A DNA stretch of 64,000 nt from Devosia subaequoris (lineage in GTDB: Bacteria; Pseudomonadota; Alphaproteobacteria; Rhizobiales; Devosiaceae), in contig NZ_JACIEW010000001.1 in assembly GCF_014197055.1 (NCBI RefSeq), forward strand, positions 62,001 through 126,000, given 5' to 3'. This document shows positions 51,533 through 60,796 of the stretch, piece by piece; the first letter of the stretch is position 1, and each line of letters opens with the position of its first letter. Below the pieces are notes generated by a model that saw only the letters and a program-made list of their open reading frames with translations, was not told the DNA's origin and searched no databases. Position numbers and translations under genes: made by a program.

Positions 51533-53812
51533 TCACCTCTTTCTCCGACCTTTGGGGCCGAAGCTCTTTGGTGGGCCTTTTCTCATGCGCTTGCCAGATG
51601 GCGGATTGCCGCGCTTGCCTTCGGACAATAGCTCGAAACGAAGCGCTCCAGCTACCGGCGCAGCCTCAAGCAGACGCACTTCCACCCGGTCCCCCAGGGT
51701 AAAGGTTTCGCCTGTGCGCTCGCCAATCATGGCCTGGCGCTCCTGGACAAAGCGGTAGTAGTCCTGGCCGAGAGTCGAAGCCGGGATGAAGCCGTCTGCG
51801 CCGGTTTCAAGCAGGCGAATAAAGAGGCCCGAGCGCGTGATGCCTGAGACCCGGCCCATGAAACGGGCGCCGATGCGTTCCGCGAGAAACTGGGCGAGGA
51901 GGCGGTCGGAGGTTTCACGCTCGGCCAGCATGGCGCGGCGCTCAGTGGCCGAAATGTGCTGGCCGATGCCAGTGAGCTTGCTCGCTTCCTGGTCGGTCAG
52001 GCCGTCATCACCCAGACCCAAGGCGCTTACCAGGGCGCGGTGAACGATCAAGTCGGCATAGCGGCGGATAGGCGAAGTGAAATGGGCGTAGCGGTCGAGA
52101 TTGAGACCAAAATGCCCGTAATTCTCGGCTGAGTACTCGGCCTGCGCCTGGCTGCGCAGCACCATCTCACTGACTTGCTCGATATTCCCAGCCTTGCGCG
52201 CCTGATGGAGAATACCGTTGAAGTCGGATGCGCGCACGCTGTCCGATTTCTTGACGGCAATATCGAGGCTACCCAGAAATTCGCGCAGAGCCTGGAGTTT
52301 TTCGGAGGAAGGCTCGTCGTGCACGCGATAGAGGAGTTCGCTGCGTTTCTGCTCCAGTGTTTCGGCGGCCGCCACATTGGCGGCAATCATCATCTCTTCG
52401 ATAAGCCGGTGCGCATCCAGGCGCTCGGGCACGTGAATGTCTCGCACCAGCCCCCTCTCATCGAGCAGGATCTTGCGTTCCGGCAGGTCGAGGTCGAGTG
52501 GGCCGCGCTGATCACGGGCCGAGGCCATAGCCGTATAGGCATCCCACAGAGGCCTGAGGATGGGATCAAGCAATGGGCCTGTCTGGTCGTCTGGATTGCC
52601 GTCGATTGCCGCCTGGGCCTGTTGGTAGGACAGCTTAGCGGCCGAGCGCATGAGAATGCGGTGGAAGCTGTGGCTCTTCTTGCGGCCGTCAGCGCCGAGC
52701 ACCATGCGTACGGCGAGGGCCGCGCGGGGGACGCCTTCCTTGAGCGAACATAGTTCGTTGGAAATGCGCTCGGGTAGCATGGGGACCACGCGGTCCGGGA
52801 AATAGACCGAATTGCCACGCAGATAGGCTTCGCGATCCAGCGCGGTGCCTGGGCGAACATAGGCCGCTACGTCGGCGATGGCGACTGTAACGATATAGCC
52901 ACCCTGGTTTTTCTCGTCATCGTCCGGGGCGGCGTGGACCGCGTCGTCGTGGTCCTTTGCGTCTGCCGGATCGATGGTGATGAGCGGCAGTTCGCGCCAA
53001 TCTTCGCGACCTTTGAGGGTGGCTTCCTTGGCCTCTTCCGCCTCGCGGATCACGCTTTGCGGAAAGACATGGGGAATTTCGAGGTTGTGGATGGCGATCA
53101 GCGAGATTGCGCCTTCGGAATGCGGATTGCCGATAACCGAGGTGACACGGGCACGCGGGATCATCAGGCGGCCGGAGAATTTCACCTCCACTTCCACCAG
53201 ATCCCCATCTGCAGCATCGCCAAGATCGCCCATGGCAATGCGCATCTCTTTCTGCTTGCGGTCCACCGGAATCAACCGGGCGCCGTCGTCATCCTTGCGG
53301 ACGATGCCAATATGGGCGCGCCGCGGCTTGTCGAGCACCTTCATCGGCTTGGCGGTGTAGTCAGGAACAGCGTCTTCTCCGGCATCGATCCGGGCCAGGA
53401 TGCGGTCACCGGGGGCAGGAACGACGCGGGCATGCGGGCCAACCAGCACGCGGACACGCGGCATTTCGCCTTCGTCCGGGTTCCACTGCGCCGGGAAGGC
53501 GTGCAGGTCATCGGGGTCGGCGTCGCCGGGAATATCGAGCACGGTAACGTGGGGCAGGGCGGCCGTGCGGCGGAGCGCCTTGCGGGTGCGCGTGATAACG
53601 CCTTCACCTTCAAGCTCGGCCAGCATGGCCTTGAAGGGTCGTCGCAGGTCGCCGCGAATGCCGAAGACCTTGGCCAGATCGCGCTTGCCCTTGATATTGT
53701 CTTCCTGAGCCAGGGCCTCGAGCAATTGCTCGCGCGTGGGGAGCCGCTCGGCCACGGGCAGCCGCGGGCGTTTGGGACCGGAGGTGTTCTTGGGTTTTAT
53801 GGATTTGGCCAT
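51533..53812 (-). CDS. rnr: Ribonuclease R
   Basis: 759 residues, RNase II/R family: N-terminal winged-helix/cold-shock regions (about 20-250), RNB catalytic domain (about 265-600) with metal-binding aspartates in DPADAKDHDDAVHA, and a C-terminal S1 domain (about 645-730). The basic Lys/Arg/Gly-rich tail (KRMRKGPPKSFGPKGRRKR) helps unwind structured RNA. A 3'-5' exonuclease for structured mRNA and rRNA decay. Upstream gene of a pair with DUF983. Confidence 0.95.
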   Translation of the reverse strand: MAKSIKPKNTSGPKRPRLPVAERLPTREQLLEALAQEDNIKGKRDLAKVFGIRGDLRRPFKAMLAELEGEGVITRTRKALRRTAALPHVTVLDIPGDADPDDLHAFPAQWNPDEGEMPRVRVLVGPHARVVPAPGDRILARIDAGEDAVPDYTAKPMKVLDKPRRAHIGIVRKDDDGARLIPVDRKQKEMRIAMGDLGDAADGDLVEVEVKFSGRLMIPRARVTSVIGNPHSEGAISLIAIHNLEIPHVFPQSVIREAEEAKEATLKGREDWRELPLITIDPADAKDHDDAVHAAPDDDEKNQGGYIVTVAIADVAAYVRPGTALDREAYLRGNSVYFPDRVVPMLPERISNELCSLKEGVPRAALAVRMVLGADGRKKSHSFHRILMRSAAKLSYQQAQAAIDGNPDDQTGPLLDPILRPLWDAYTAMASARDQRGPLDLDLPERKILLDERGLVRDIHVPERLDAHRLIEEMMIAANVAAAETLEQKRSELLYRVHDEPSSEKLQALREFLGSLDIAVKKSDSVRASDFNGILHQARKAGNIEQVSEMVLRSQAQAEYSAENYGHFGLNLDRYAHFTSPIRRYADLIVHRALVSALGLGDDGLTDQEASKLTGIGQHISATERRAMLAERETSDRLLAQFLAERIGARFMGRVSGITRSGLFIRLLETGADGFIPASTLGQDYYRFVQERQAMIGERTGETFTLGDRVEVRLLEAAPVAGALRFELLSEGKRGNPPSGKRMRKGPPKSFGPKGRRKR

Positions 53813-53972
53813 GACTGAAGTGTTTCTGAAAACTGGCCCTTATGTAGGGGATCGGCGCCGCTTTGCCAAACCAGGCGTGCCACGCGGTGGTGCGCAAATC
53901 GGTTCACCCTCTTGTGACATCGGGCATTGAGAGGCTAGACCTTGGCGCAACGCCGTGAGGAGGGGTCGTTTC

Positions 53973-54581
53973 ATGCCCGCCGAAATATTGCCGCTGATCT
54001 TTGCACTCGTGCTGGGCTATCTCTCAGGCTCGATTCCGTTTGGCCTGATCCTGACCCGGGCGGCAGGTATGGGCGACATCCGTTCCATCGGTTCGGGCAA
54101 TATCGGCGCGACCAATGTGCTGCGGACCGGTAACCGCCCCATTGCGGCAGCGACGCTGGTGCTCGATGCGCTCAAGGCTGTCGCTCCCATCCTTATCGCC
54201 CGCTATTACTGGGGCGAAGACGCTGCGCGGTTTGCGGCGCTCGGCGCCTTCCTCGGCCACTGCTTTCCTGTCTGGATCGGTTTCAAGGGCGGCAAAGGTG
54301 TGGCCGTGATGATCGGCTCCCTGCTGGCGCTGAGCTGGCCCGCCGGGCTGATCTTCTGCGCGGTATGGCTGTTGATCGCCTTTACCCGCAAAGTCTCGTC
54401 GCTGGCTGCACTGACGGCCGCAGCGACGGCGCCAATCTTTGCCTATGTATTCAATGGTGAGCGGTTGGCACTAGTGGTTACCGGGTTGGCACTGTTGCTG
54501 TTCTTCCAGCACCGGGAAAATATCGCCAGGCTGCTCAAGGGGACCGAGCCGACCATTGGCGGCGACAAGAAGGCGGGCTGA
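53973..54581 (+). CDS. plsY: Acyl-phosphate:glycerol-3-phosphate acyltransferase PlsY
   Basis: 202-residue membrane enzyme with five or six helices and the three PlsY motifs: [12 protein letters not shown] plus [12 protein letters not shown] (about 36-47), [17 protein letters not shown] (about 98-114), and a C-terminal [17 protein letters not shown]. It acylates glycerol-3-phosphate to start phospholipid synthesis. ATG 53973 with GAGGAGGGG upstream is chosen. Its stop overlaps the dprA ATG (TGATG). Confidence 0.95.
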   Translation: MPAEILPLIFALVLGYLSGSIPFGLILTRAAGMGDIRSIGSGNIGATNVLRTGNRPIAAATLVLDALKAVAPILIARYYWGEDAARFAALGAFLGHCFPVWIGFKGGKGVAVMIGSLLALSWPAGLIFCAVWLLIAFTRKVSSLAALTAAATAPIFAYVFNGERLALVVTGLALLLFFQHRENIARLLKGTEPTIGGDKKAG

Positions 54582-55705
54582 TGCAGGCCGGGCGGGTGAC
54601 CAGAGAACTGACGCCCGCTCAACGCATCGCCTGGTTGCGGTTGATCCGCACCGAAAATATCGGACCGGTGACTTTCCGGCAGTTGCTCAACCGGTTCGGA
54701 TCGGCGGAGGCGGCACTGGAGGCGCTCCCAGAGATCAGCGCCAAGGCCGGGCGCCCGATGCAGGCGATCAGCCAGGGGCGGGCCGAGGACGAGATTGCAG
54801 GCCTCGATCGCTATGGCGCCCGGCTGGTGGGGCAGGGCGAGCCGGGCTATCCCGACCATCTGTTGCAGATTTCAGGTGCCCCGCCATTGTTGACCCTCGC
54901 CGGTGGCGAGCGGCTCGATTGGCGTCGCACGGTCGGTATTGTTGGCGCCCGGAATGCGTCTAGCGCCGGGGTGAGAATGACCCGCATGCTGGCAGGTGAT
55001 CTCGGGATAGCCGGCTACAGCGTCGTATCGGGACTTGCGCGGGGTGTTGATACGGCAGCACATCGGGCCAGTCTGGAGTCAGGCACGATCGCCGTCCTCG
55101 CGGGGGGCTTCGATCGCATCTATCCCGAGGAGAATATTCCCCTAGCGCACGACATTCTCGACAATGGCGGGGCGCTACTAACCGAGATGCCGCTCGGCTG
55201 GGAGCCTCGTTCCCGTGATTTTCCCAGGCGTAACCGGCTGGTTTCGGGTCTGTCACTGGGCGTGGTGGTGGTCGAGGCTGCGAAGCGCTCCGGCTCGCTG
55301 ATCACCGCCCGGCTGGCCCTGGAACAGAATCGCGATGTCTTTGCGGTGCCCGGCTCGCCACTCGACCCAAGGGCTGAGGGGGGCAATCTGCTGATCCAGC
55401 AAGGCGCTCGACTGGTCACCAGTGCAGCGGATATCATCGAGGTGGTCAGCAGCGCCGACCCGGCTCGCCACGCCTTGTTCGAACCGGAATGGCGACCGGA
55501 CGAGGCCGCCGAGCAGAGTGAACCGGCGCCGGATGACCGGGGCAAATTGCTGCAGGCGCTGAGCACGACGCCGGTGGATGTCGATGAGTTGATCGGTCAA
55601 ACCGGCATCGCGCCGCAGGCGATGCAGATCCTGCTGCTCGAACTCGATATTGGTGGGCAGATCGAGTGGTCGAGTGGGCAGTTGGTGGCGCTGCGCTATA
55701 GCTAG
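54581..55705 (+). CDS. dprA: DNA-processing protein DprA
   Basis: 374 residues: N-terminal SAM-like helices, a Rossmann-like DNA_processg_A domain (about 80-290) with VGIVGARNASSAGV, SGLARGVDTAAHRA and VVEAAKRSGSLITARLA, and a C-terminal winged helix (about 320-374). It binds single-stranded DNA and loads RecA during transformation. Translationally coupled to plsY, a frequent alphaproteobacterial order. The stop overlaps that of murB by four bases, tail to tail. Confidence 0.94.
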   Translation: MQAGRVTRELTPAQRIAWLRLIRTENIGPVTFRQLLNRFGSAEAALEALPEISAKAGRPMQAISQGRAEDEIAGLDRYGARLVGQGEPGYPDHLLQISGAPPLLTLAGGERLDWRRTVGIVGARNASSAGVRMTRMLAGDLGIAGYSVVSGLARGVDTAAHRASLESGTIAVLAGGFDRIYPEENIPLAHDILDNGGALLTEMPLGWEPRSRDFPRRNRLVSGLSLGVVVVEAAKRSGSLITARLALEQNRDVFAVPGSPLDPRAEGGNLLIQQGARLVTSAADIIEVVSSADPARHALFEPEWRPDEAAEQSEPAPDDRGKLLQALSTTPVDVDELIGQTGIAPQAMQILLLELDIGGQIEWSSGQLVALRYS

Positions 55706-56736
55706 AGAAAGATCGGTTCTTCGTGCAGTTCGATGCCGAACCTGGCGTGGACTGTCTGCTTGATATGGTTGGCAAGGGCCGCAATGTCGGCCTGTTGCGC
55801 GCCGCCGTGATTGACCAGAACCAGCGCGTGACGCTCGGATATGCCCACCGGACCCATGCGGTGGCCCTTGAGGCCGGAATGCTCGATCAGCCAGCCCGCC
55901 GAGAGTTTTACCCGGTTGTTGGCCTGTGGATAGCAGGGGGCTGAGGAGAACTCTTCCAGTACAGGAGCGGCTTCGGCGGTGGTCACGACCGGGTTCTGAA
56001 AGAAAGAGCCGGCATTGGGCGTCACCCGCCAGTCCGGAAGCTTGCTGGTGCGCAACGCAATGACACGGTGCATGACTGCCTGCGGGTTGATCTCTTTCGT
56101 GTCGGCGAGATCAGAGAGGCCGGCGAACGCCAGATTGGGTGCCCAGGATGTGGGCAGGGTGAAGCGGACAGCAAGCACGACATACCGGTTTGGCTGCCGC
56201 TTAAACGCACTGTCGCGATAGCCGAATGCACAGTCGTCTTTTTCGAAGGTCACAGTGGTGCCAGATGCGCGGTCATAGGCGGTCAGGGAGCAGAAGATGT
56301 CGGCCAGTTCAGCTCCATAGGCGCCGATATTTTGTACCGGTGCAGCGCCTACCGTGCCTGGAATGAGCGCGAGGTTCTCAAGGCCACCTAGCCCCTGCTG
56401 TACGGTCCAGCGGACGAAATCATGCCAGGTTTCACCTGCTGCGGCCTCGACCATAATGGCTTCGCTGCTCTGCTCGATGATCGATCGGCCACGCAGCGCG
56501 AGAAGGGCGGTGATGCCGTCGAAATCGGGCGCCAGCACGACATTGCTGCCCCCGCCAAGCACCCGCACCGGCAAGTTCTGCGTCGCGGCATAGTCGAAAA
56601 GCGCCGGCAGTAGTTCGGGCTCGTCAATCATCAAGCCGAAGCGCGAGCGGGCCCGCAGCGCCAGGGTGTTGTGGGCGGTCAGGTCAAAATCGGGAATCAG
56701 GGCAGCAGCGATGTCGGTCATTGGCCGCATAGACAT
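55702..56736 (-). CDS. murB: UDP-N-acetylenolpyruvoylglucosamine reductase, E. coli-type (type I)
   Basis: 344 residues, close to the 342 of E. coli MurB. FAD-binding VLGGGSNVVL, GLENLALIPGTVGAAPVQNI with the Tyr loop, RDSAFKRQPNRYVV, catalytic Ser in NAGSFFQNPVV, PQANNRVKLSAGWLIEHSGL and terminal EEPIFL (Glu) are in place. These are type I features; alphaproteobacterial dcw clusters normally hold a shorter type II MurB. So it may be a second, transferred MurB. ATG 56736 or GTG 56739 with GAGGGA upstream. It reduces enolpyruvyl-UDP-GlcNAc to UDP-MurNAc using NADPH. Confidence 0.93.
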   Translation of the reverse strand: MSMRPMTDIAAALIPDFDLTAHNTLALRARSRFGLMIDEPELLPALFDYAATQNLPVRVLGGGSNVVLAPDFDGITALLALRGRSIIEQSSEAIMVEAAAGETWHDFVRWTVQQGLGGLENLALIPGTVGAAPVQNIGAYGAELADIFCSLTAYDRASGTTVTFEKDDCAFGYRDSAFKRQPNRYVVLAVRFTLPTSWAPNLAFAGLSDLADTKEINPQAVMHRVIALRTSKLPDWRVTPNAGSFFQNPVVTTAEAAPVLEEFSSAPCYPQANNRVKLSAGWLIEHSGLKGHRMGPVGISERHALVLVNHGGAQQADIAALANHIKQTVHARFGIELHEEPIFL

Positions 56737-56805
56737 CACTTTTGCGGTCCCTCAAGCAAGAGAGAATACGGCCCCGGCATGGATGCGCGGGGCCGTAGAC
56801 GAGCT

Positions 56806-57837
56806 TCAGCGTCCGCCTTCGATCTTGCGGTGGCGCTGGTTAGTGCCGCCGGTCCCATAGGGATAGTCTGCCATATCCGGCTTGCTGACCGCGCTCAGGC
56901 GATCCAGTTCCTCAGCGGTCAGGGTCAGGTCCGCGGCGCCAAGATTGTCGTTGAGCTGCTGTTCGGTGCGGACGCCCAAGATCACCGAGGTCACTGCTGG
57001 CTGTGCGGCTGTCCAGGCGAGCGCAACCTGCGCCATGCTGACGCCGCGCGCCTTGGCGATGTCTTCGACGGCCCCGATGATGTCCCAGGTGCGCGACTGA
57101 GCATTGCGGGCCTCATAGGCCTCCATGCCACGCTTGGGGTTTTCACCGAGGCGACTGATGCCGGTGGGCATCTGGTCGCGCTTGTATTTTCCCGAGAGCC
57201 AGCCGCCACCGAGTGGAGACCAGGGTAGCAGACCCATATTGGCGTCCTGGCAGGCCGGGACGATCTCGTGCTCGATGTCGCGAACGAGCAAATTATATTG
57301 GGGCTGCAGGGTTACAGGAGGCGCAAAGCGGTGAAGTTTGGCGATCCAGACAGCCTTGGTGAGCTGCCAGCCAAGGAAATTGGAGAAACCGTAATAGGCG
57401 ATCTTGCCCGCACCGATAGCGTCATCGAGAAAGCGCAGAGTCTCCTCGATGGGCGTCAGGGCGTCCCATGCATGCATCTGGTAGAGGTCGATCTGCTCGA
57501 CCCCGAGCCGGCGCAGCGACGCTTCGAGGGCTTCGGACAGGTGCTTGCGCGACAGCCCAATATGGTTGGGGCCGTCACCCATCGGAAAGCGGCCCTTGGT
57601 GGCGATGACCAGGTCCCGCAGCTTTTTCGTCTTGAGCCAGCGCCCGACGATTTCTTCGGAGGTACCTGCAGAATATACGTCAGCGGTATCGAGGAAATTG
57701 CCACCGGCCTCGACATATCTGTCCATCAGGGTGTGGGCGGTGGCTTCGTCGGATTCAGCGCCGAAGGTCATGGTACCCAGGCAGAGATGAGAGACGACGG
57801 CCCCACTGTTTCCAAGCTTGCGATAGTCCATAGTCAT
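56806..57837 (-). CDS. Aldo/keto reductase
   Basis: 343 residues, (β/α)8 barrel: MDYRKLGNSGAVVSHLCLGT, then NFLDTADVYSAGTSEE with catalytic Asp/Tyr, Lys in VIATKGRF and His in YQMHAWD. NADPH-binding region near VILGVRTEQQLNDNLGA. Belongs to the bacterial Tas/YajO-like AKR group reducing carbonyls; physiological substrate unknown. ATG 57837 has AGGAGG five bases upstream. It lies upstream of murB on the same strand, 69 bases apart. Confidence 0.9.
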   Translation of the reverse strand: MTMDYRKLGNSGAVVSHLCLGTMTFGAESDEATAHTLMDRYVEAGGNFLDTADVYSAGTSEEIVGRWLKTKKLRDLVIATKGRFPMGDGPNHIGLSRKHLSEALEASLRRLGVEQIDLYQMHAWDALTPIEETLRFLDDAIGAGKIAYYGFSNFLGWQLTKAVWIAKLHRFAPPVTLQPQYNLLVRDIEHEIVPACQDANMGLLPWSPLGGGWLSGKYKRDQMPTGISRLGENPKRGMEAYEARNAQSRTWDIIGAVEDIAKARGVSMAQVALAWTAAQPAVTSVILGVRTEQQLNDNLGAADLTLTAEELDRLSAVSKPDMADYPYGTGGTNQRHRKIEGGR

Positions 57838-58026
57838 CTCTCCTCCTGTAGAATTGCAGGCAGCGTACCTTCTCCGGTGGGGGCCGGGGCGCGTCTCACA
57901 CAGCAATATTGGTGTTGTCGAAGGCGCAGAACGCGCCTCTCCAACCGTGCATGTATGGAAGATGAGATGCAAGCCTTTTATCGCATTAGTACGATGAAGT
58001 GAAAGTGACTGCTGCAGCGCTGCCCG

Positions 58027-58055
58027 TTGACACCGGCATCCGCCTTCACCATGTT
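58027..58055 (+). promoter_or_regulatory. topA: Possible promoter of topA
   Basis: TTGACA (58027-58032) and CATGTT (58050-58055) with a 17-base spacer, about 40 bases upstream of the topA ATG. The -35 is a consensus match; the -10 is weak. The rest of the 256-base spacer from the aldo/keto reductase holds no convincing gene. Confidence 0.4.
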
Positions 58056-58093
58056 GCGCGCTCTTTGAGCTAGCAGTTGCGGAAAGCTAATCC

Positions 58094-60745
58094 ATGAAGG
58101 TCGTCGTCGTTGAAAGTCCGGCTAAAGCCAAGACAATCAACAAATATTTGGGCAAGGACTACGAGGTCCTGGCCAGCTTCGGCCATATCCGTGACCTGCC
58201 GGCCAAGGATGGATCGGTTCGACCGGACGAAGATTTCGCCATGTCCTGGGTGGTCGACACGGCGGCAAAAAAGCGCATCTCTGACATTGCTTCGGCGCTC
58301 AAGGGCGCTGACGGGTTGATCCTGGCGACTGACCCGGATCGCGAAGGCGAGGCAATTTCCTGGCATATTCTGGATGTCCTGCGCGCCAAAAAGGCGCTCA
58401 AGAAGGATACGCCGGTACAGCGCGTGGTGTTCAACGCGATTACCAAGGATGCGGTTACCGCTGCCATGGCTGCGCCGCGGGAGATCGATATGCCCTTGGT
58501 CGATGCCTATCTGGCACGCCGGGCCCTTGATTATCTCGTAGGCTTCACACTGTCGCCGATCCTCTGGCGCAAGCTGCCGGGCTCGCGCTCGGCCGGGCGT
58601 GTGCAGTCGGTAGCGCTGCGTCTGGTTTCCGACCGCGAGCGTGAAATCGAGAAGTTCAAGGCCGATGAATATTGGTCTGTTGAGGCTCAGCTGGCACAGG
58701 GTGGCAAGAACTTCCTGGCGCGGCTATTCGCCGTCGATGGCAAGAAGTCCGACAAGCTCGACATCAAGTCCGGCGACGATGCTGCGACGCTCAAGAAGCT
58801 GATCGAAGCCGGTCAGTTCAATGTAGCCAATGTCGAGAAGAAGCCGACCAAGCGCAATCCCTATGCACCGTTCACCACATCGAGCATGCAGCAGGATGCG
58901 TCTTCGCGGCTGGGCCTGTCGCCGAACCGGACGATGCAGATTGCCCAGCGTCTCTACGAGGACGGGTTGATTACCTATATGCGTACCGACGCGGTGCAGA
59001 TGGCGCCAGAGGGCATTGCGATGGCGCGCTCTGTGATCGGGAAATATTTCGGCGCGGAGTATCTGCCTGAAAAGGCCCGCATTTATCAGTCCAAGGCCAA
59101 GAATGCGCAGGAAGCGCACGAGGCCATTCGCCCCACCGACATGTTCAAGCGCCCCGAGAGCCTCAATCTCGACGCGGACCAAGCCAAGCTTTACGGCCTG
59201 ATCTGGAAGCGGACGCTTGCCAGCCAGATGACATCGGCCGAGATTGACCGCACTTCGGTGGATATCGCTGTCAACGTGCCTGGTCGGGCGGTAACTTTGC
59301 GCGCGACCGGATCGGTAGTGAAGTTCCCGGGCTTTCTGACCCTATACGGGGTGGAGGCCAAAACCGACAATGACGGCGATGGCGATGAGGAAGGCCGCGA
59401 ATTGCCGCCTCTGGCTGTCGGCGACAAGCCTGAGCTGAAGAAGGTGGAGATCGAGCAGCACTTCACCCAGCCGCCGGCGCGTTTCACTGAAGCCAGCCTG
59501 ATCAAGAAGATGGAAGAGCTGGGCATTGGCCGTCCGTCGACCTATGCGGCGACCCTGACGACGCTCAAGGACCGCGACTACGTCAAGCTCGAAGGCAAGG
59601 CGCTGCATCCCGAGGATCGCGGGCGCATTGTGACTTCGTTCCTGGAGAGCTTCTTCTCTCGCTACGTCGAGTACGATTTCACGGCTCAACTGGAGGAGCA
59701 ACTCGATCAGGTCTCGGCCGGTGAGTTGGACTACAAGGTGTTGTTGCGGGATTTCTGGACGGGCTTCACCGCTGCGACCGAAGAGATCAAGGATCTTCGC
59801 GTATCCGAAGTGCTGGACGCACTCAATGACATGTTGGCAGACCACATTTTCCCGGCCAAGGAAGATGGTTCGGACCCACGCAAGTGCCCTACTTGCGGGA
59901 CCGGCATGCTGTCACTGAAGCTTGGCAAATTTGGAGCCTTTATCGGCTGTTCGAATTATCCGGATTGCAAGCACACCATGCAGCTGTCCGACGCAGCCAC
60001 CGGCCAGTCTTCCGAAGCGGCTGTGGGTGACGGTGTTCTCGGGACCGATCCGGCCAGTGGCGAGGAAGTGTTCCTCAAGTCCGGGCGTTTCGGGCCATAT
60101 GTACAATTAGGTGATGGCAAGGAGCCCAAGCGTTCTTCACTGCCCAAGGGGTGGGACGCTGCCAGCATGACGCTGGAAAAAGCCCTGCAACTGCTTGCCC
60201 TGCCGCGCGAGGTTGGCCTGCACCCGGAGACGGGTCTGCCCATCTCGGCCGGGCTGGGCCGCTATGGCCCCTTCCTGCTACATGACGGCAAATATGCCAA
60301 TCTGCCGGACGTGGAAGAGGTTTTCACCGTGGGGCTCAATCGCGCCGTTGATCTGATCGCCCAGAAGGCGGCCAGTGGTGGTCGGGGCGGGCGGGGTGCG
60401 GCTGTGCCGGCGATCCAGACCTTTGAACACGACGGGGGGCCAATCACTGTGCGGGCGGGTCGCTATGGTCCGTATGTCAATCAGGGCAAGATCAACGCGA
60501 CCCTGCCTAAGGACCTCAAGCCTGAAGACGTCACGGTGGAGCAGGCAATCGCACTGATTGCCGCGCGTGCCGAGGCGACTGGCGGCAAGAAGCGCGCCCC
60601 TGCCAAGAAGGCGGCTGCCAAGAAACCAGCGGCCAAGAAGGCGCCAGCAAAGAAGGCGCCAGCAAAGAAGGCTCCGGCAAAGAAAGCCGCAGCGAAAAAG
60701 CCGGCTGCAAAGAAGATCGCGAAGTCGGAAGACGTACCGTTCTAA
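58094..60745 (+). CDS. topA: DNA topoisomerase I (type IA)
   Basis: 883 residues. Toprim domain (1-140: VVESPAKAKTINKYL, ATDPDREGEAISWHI), catalytic core with active-site Tyr in GLITYMRTDAVQ (about 298), one four-cysteine zinc finger (about 598-625, CPTCGTGML ... CSNYPDCKH), topoisomerase C-terminal repeats with LKSGRFGPYVQLG and RAGRYGPYVNQGK, and a Lys/Ala/Pro-rich tail of about 50 residues. It relaxes negative supercoils. The tail resembles histone H1-like domains and probably aids DNA binding. Confidence 0.97.
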   Translation: MKVVVVESPAKAKTINKYLGKDYEVLASFGHIRDLPAKDGSVRPDEDFAMSWVVDTAAKKRISDIASALKGADGLILATDPDREGEAISWHILDVLRAKKALKKDTPVQRVVFNAITKDAVTAAMAAPREIDMPLVDAYLARRALDYLVGFTLSPILWRKLPGSRSAGRVQSVALRLVSDREREIEKFKADEYWSVEAQLAQGGKNFLARLFAVDGKKSDKLDIKSGDDAATLKKLIEAGQFNVANVEKKPTKRNPYAPFTTSSMQQDASSRLGLSPNRTMQIAQRLYEDGLITYMRTDAVQMAPEGIAMARSVIGKYFGAEYLPEKARIYQSKAKNAQEAHEAIRPTDMFKRPESLNLDADQAKLYGLIWKRTLASQMTSAEIDRTSVDIAVNVPGRAVTLRATGSVVKFPGFLTLYGVEAKTDNDGDGDEEGRELPPLAVGDKPELKKVEIEQHFTQPPARFTEASLIKKMEELGIGRPSTYAATLTTLKDRDYVKLEGKALHPEDRGRIVTSFLESFFSRYVEYDFTAQLEEQLDQVSAGELDYKVLLRDFWTGFTAATEEIKDLRVSEVLDALNDMLADHIFPAKEDGSDPRKCPTCGTGMLSLKLGKFGAFIGCSNYPDCKHTMQLSDAATGQSSEAAVGDGVLGTDPASGEEVFLKSGRFGPYVQLGDGKEPKRSSLPKGWDAASMTLEKALQLLALPREVGLHPETGLPISAGLGRYGPFLLHDGKYANLPDVEEVFTVGLNRAVDLIAQKAASGGRGGRGAAVPAIQTFEHDGGPITVRAGRYGPYVNQGKINATLPKDLKPEDVTVEQAIALIAARAEATGGKKRAPAKKAAAKKPAAKKAPAKKAPAKKAPAKKAAAKKPAAKKIAKSEDVPF
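60598..60719 (+). repeat. Degenerate tandem repeats encoding the Lys-rich TopA tail
   Basis: Imperfect repeats of 12-15 bases built on GCCAAGAAG/GCGCCAGCAAAG encode repeated AKK-A and APAKK units. The tract is internal to topA and in frame. Copy number may differ between strains. Confidence 0.75.
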
Positions 60746-60796
60746 GGTCACGGTGGCCCGGCAGTGTTGCTCCCGCGGGGGTGACCCTGTTGGTGG

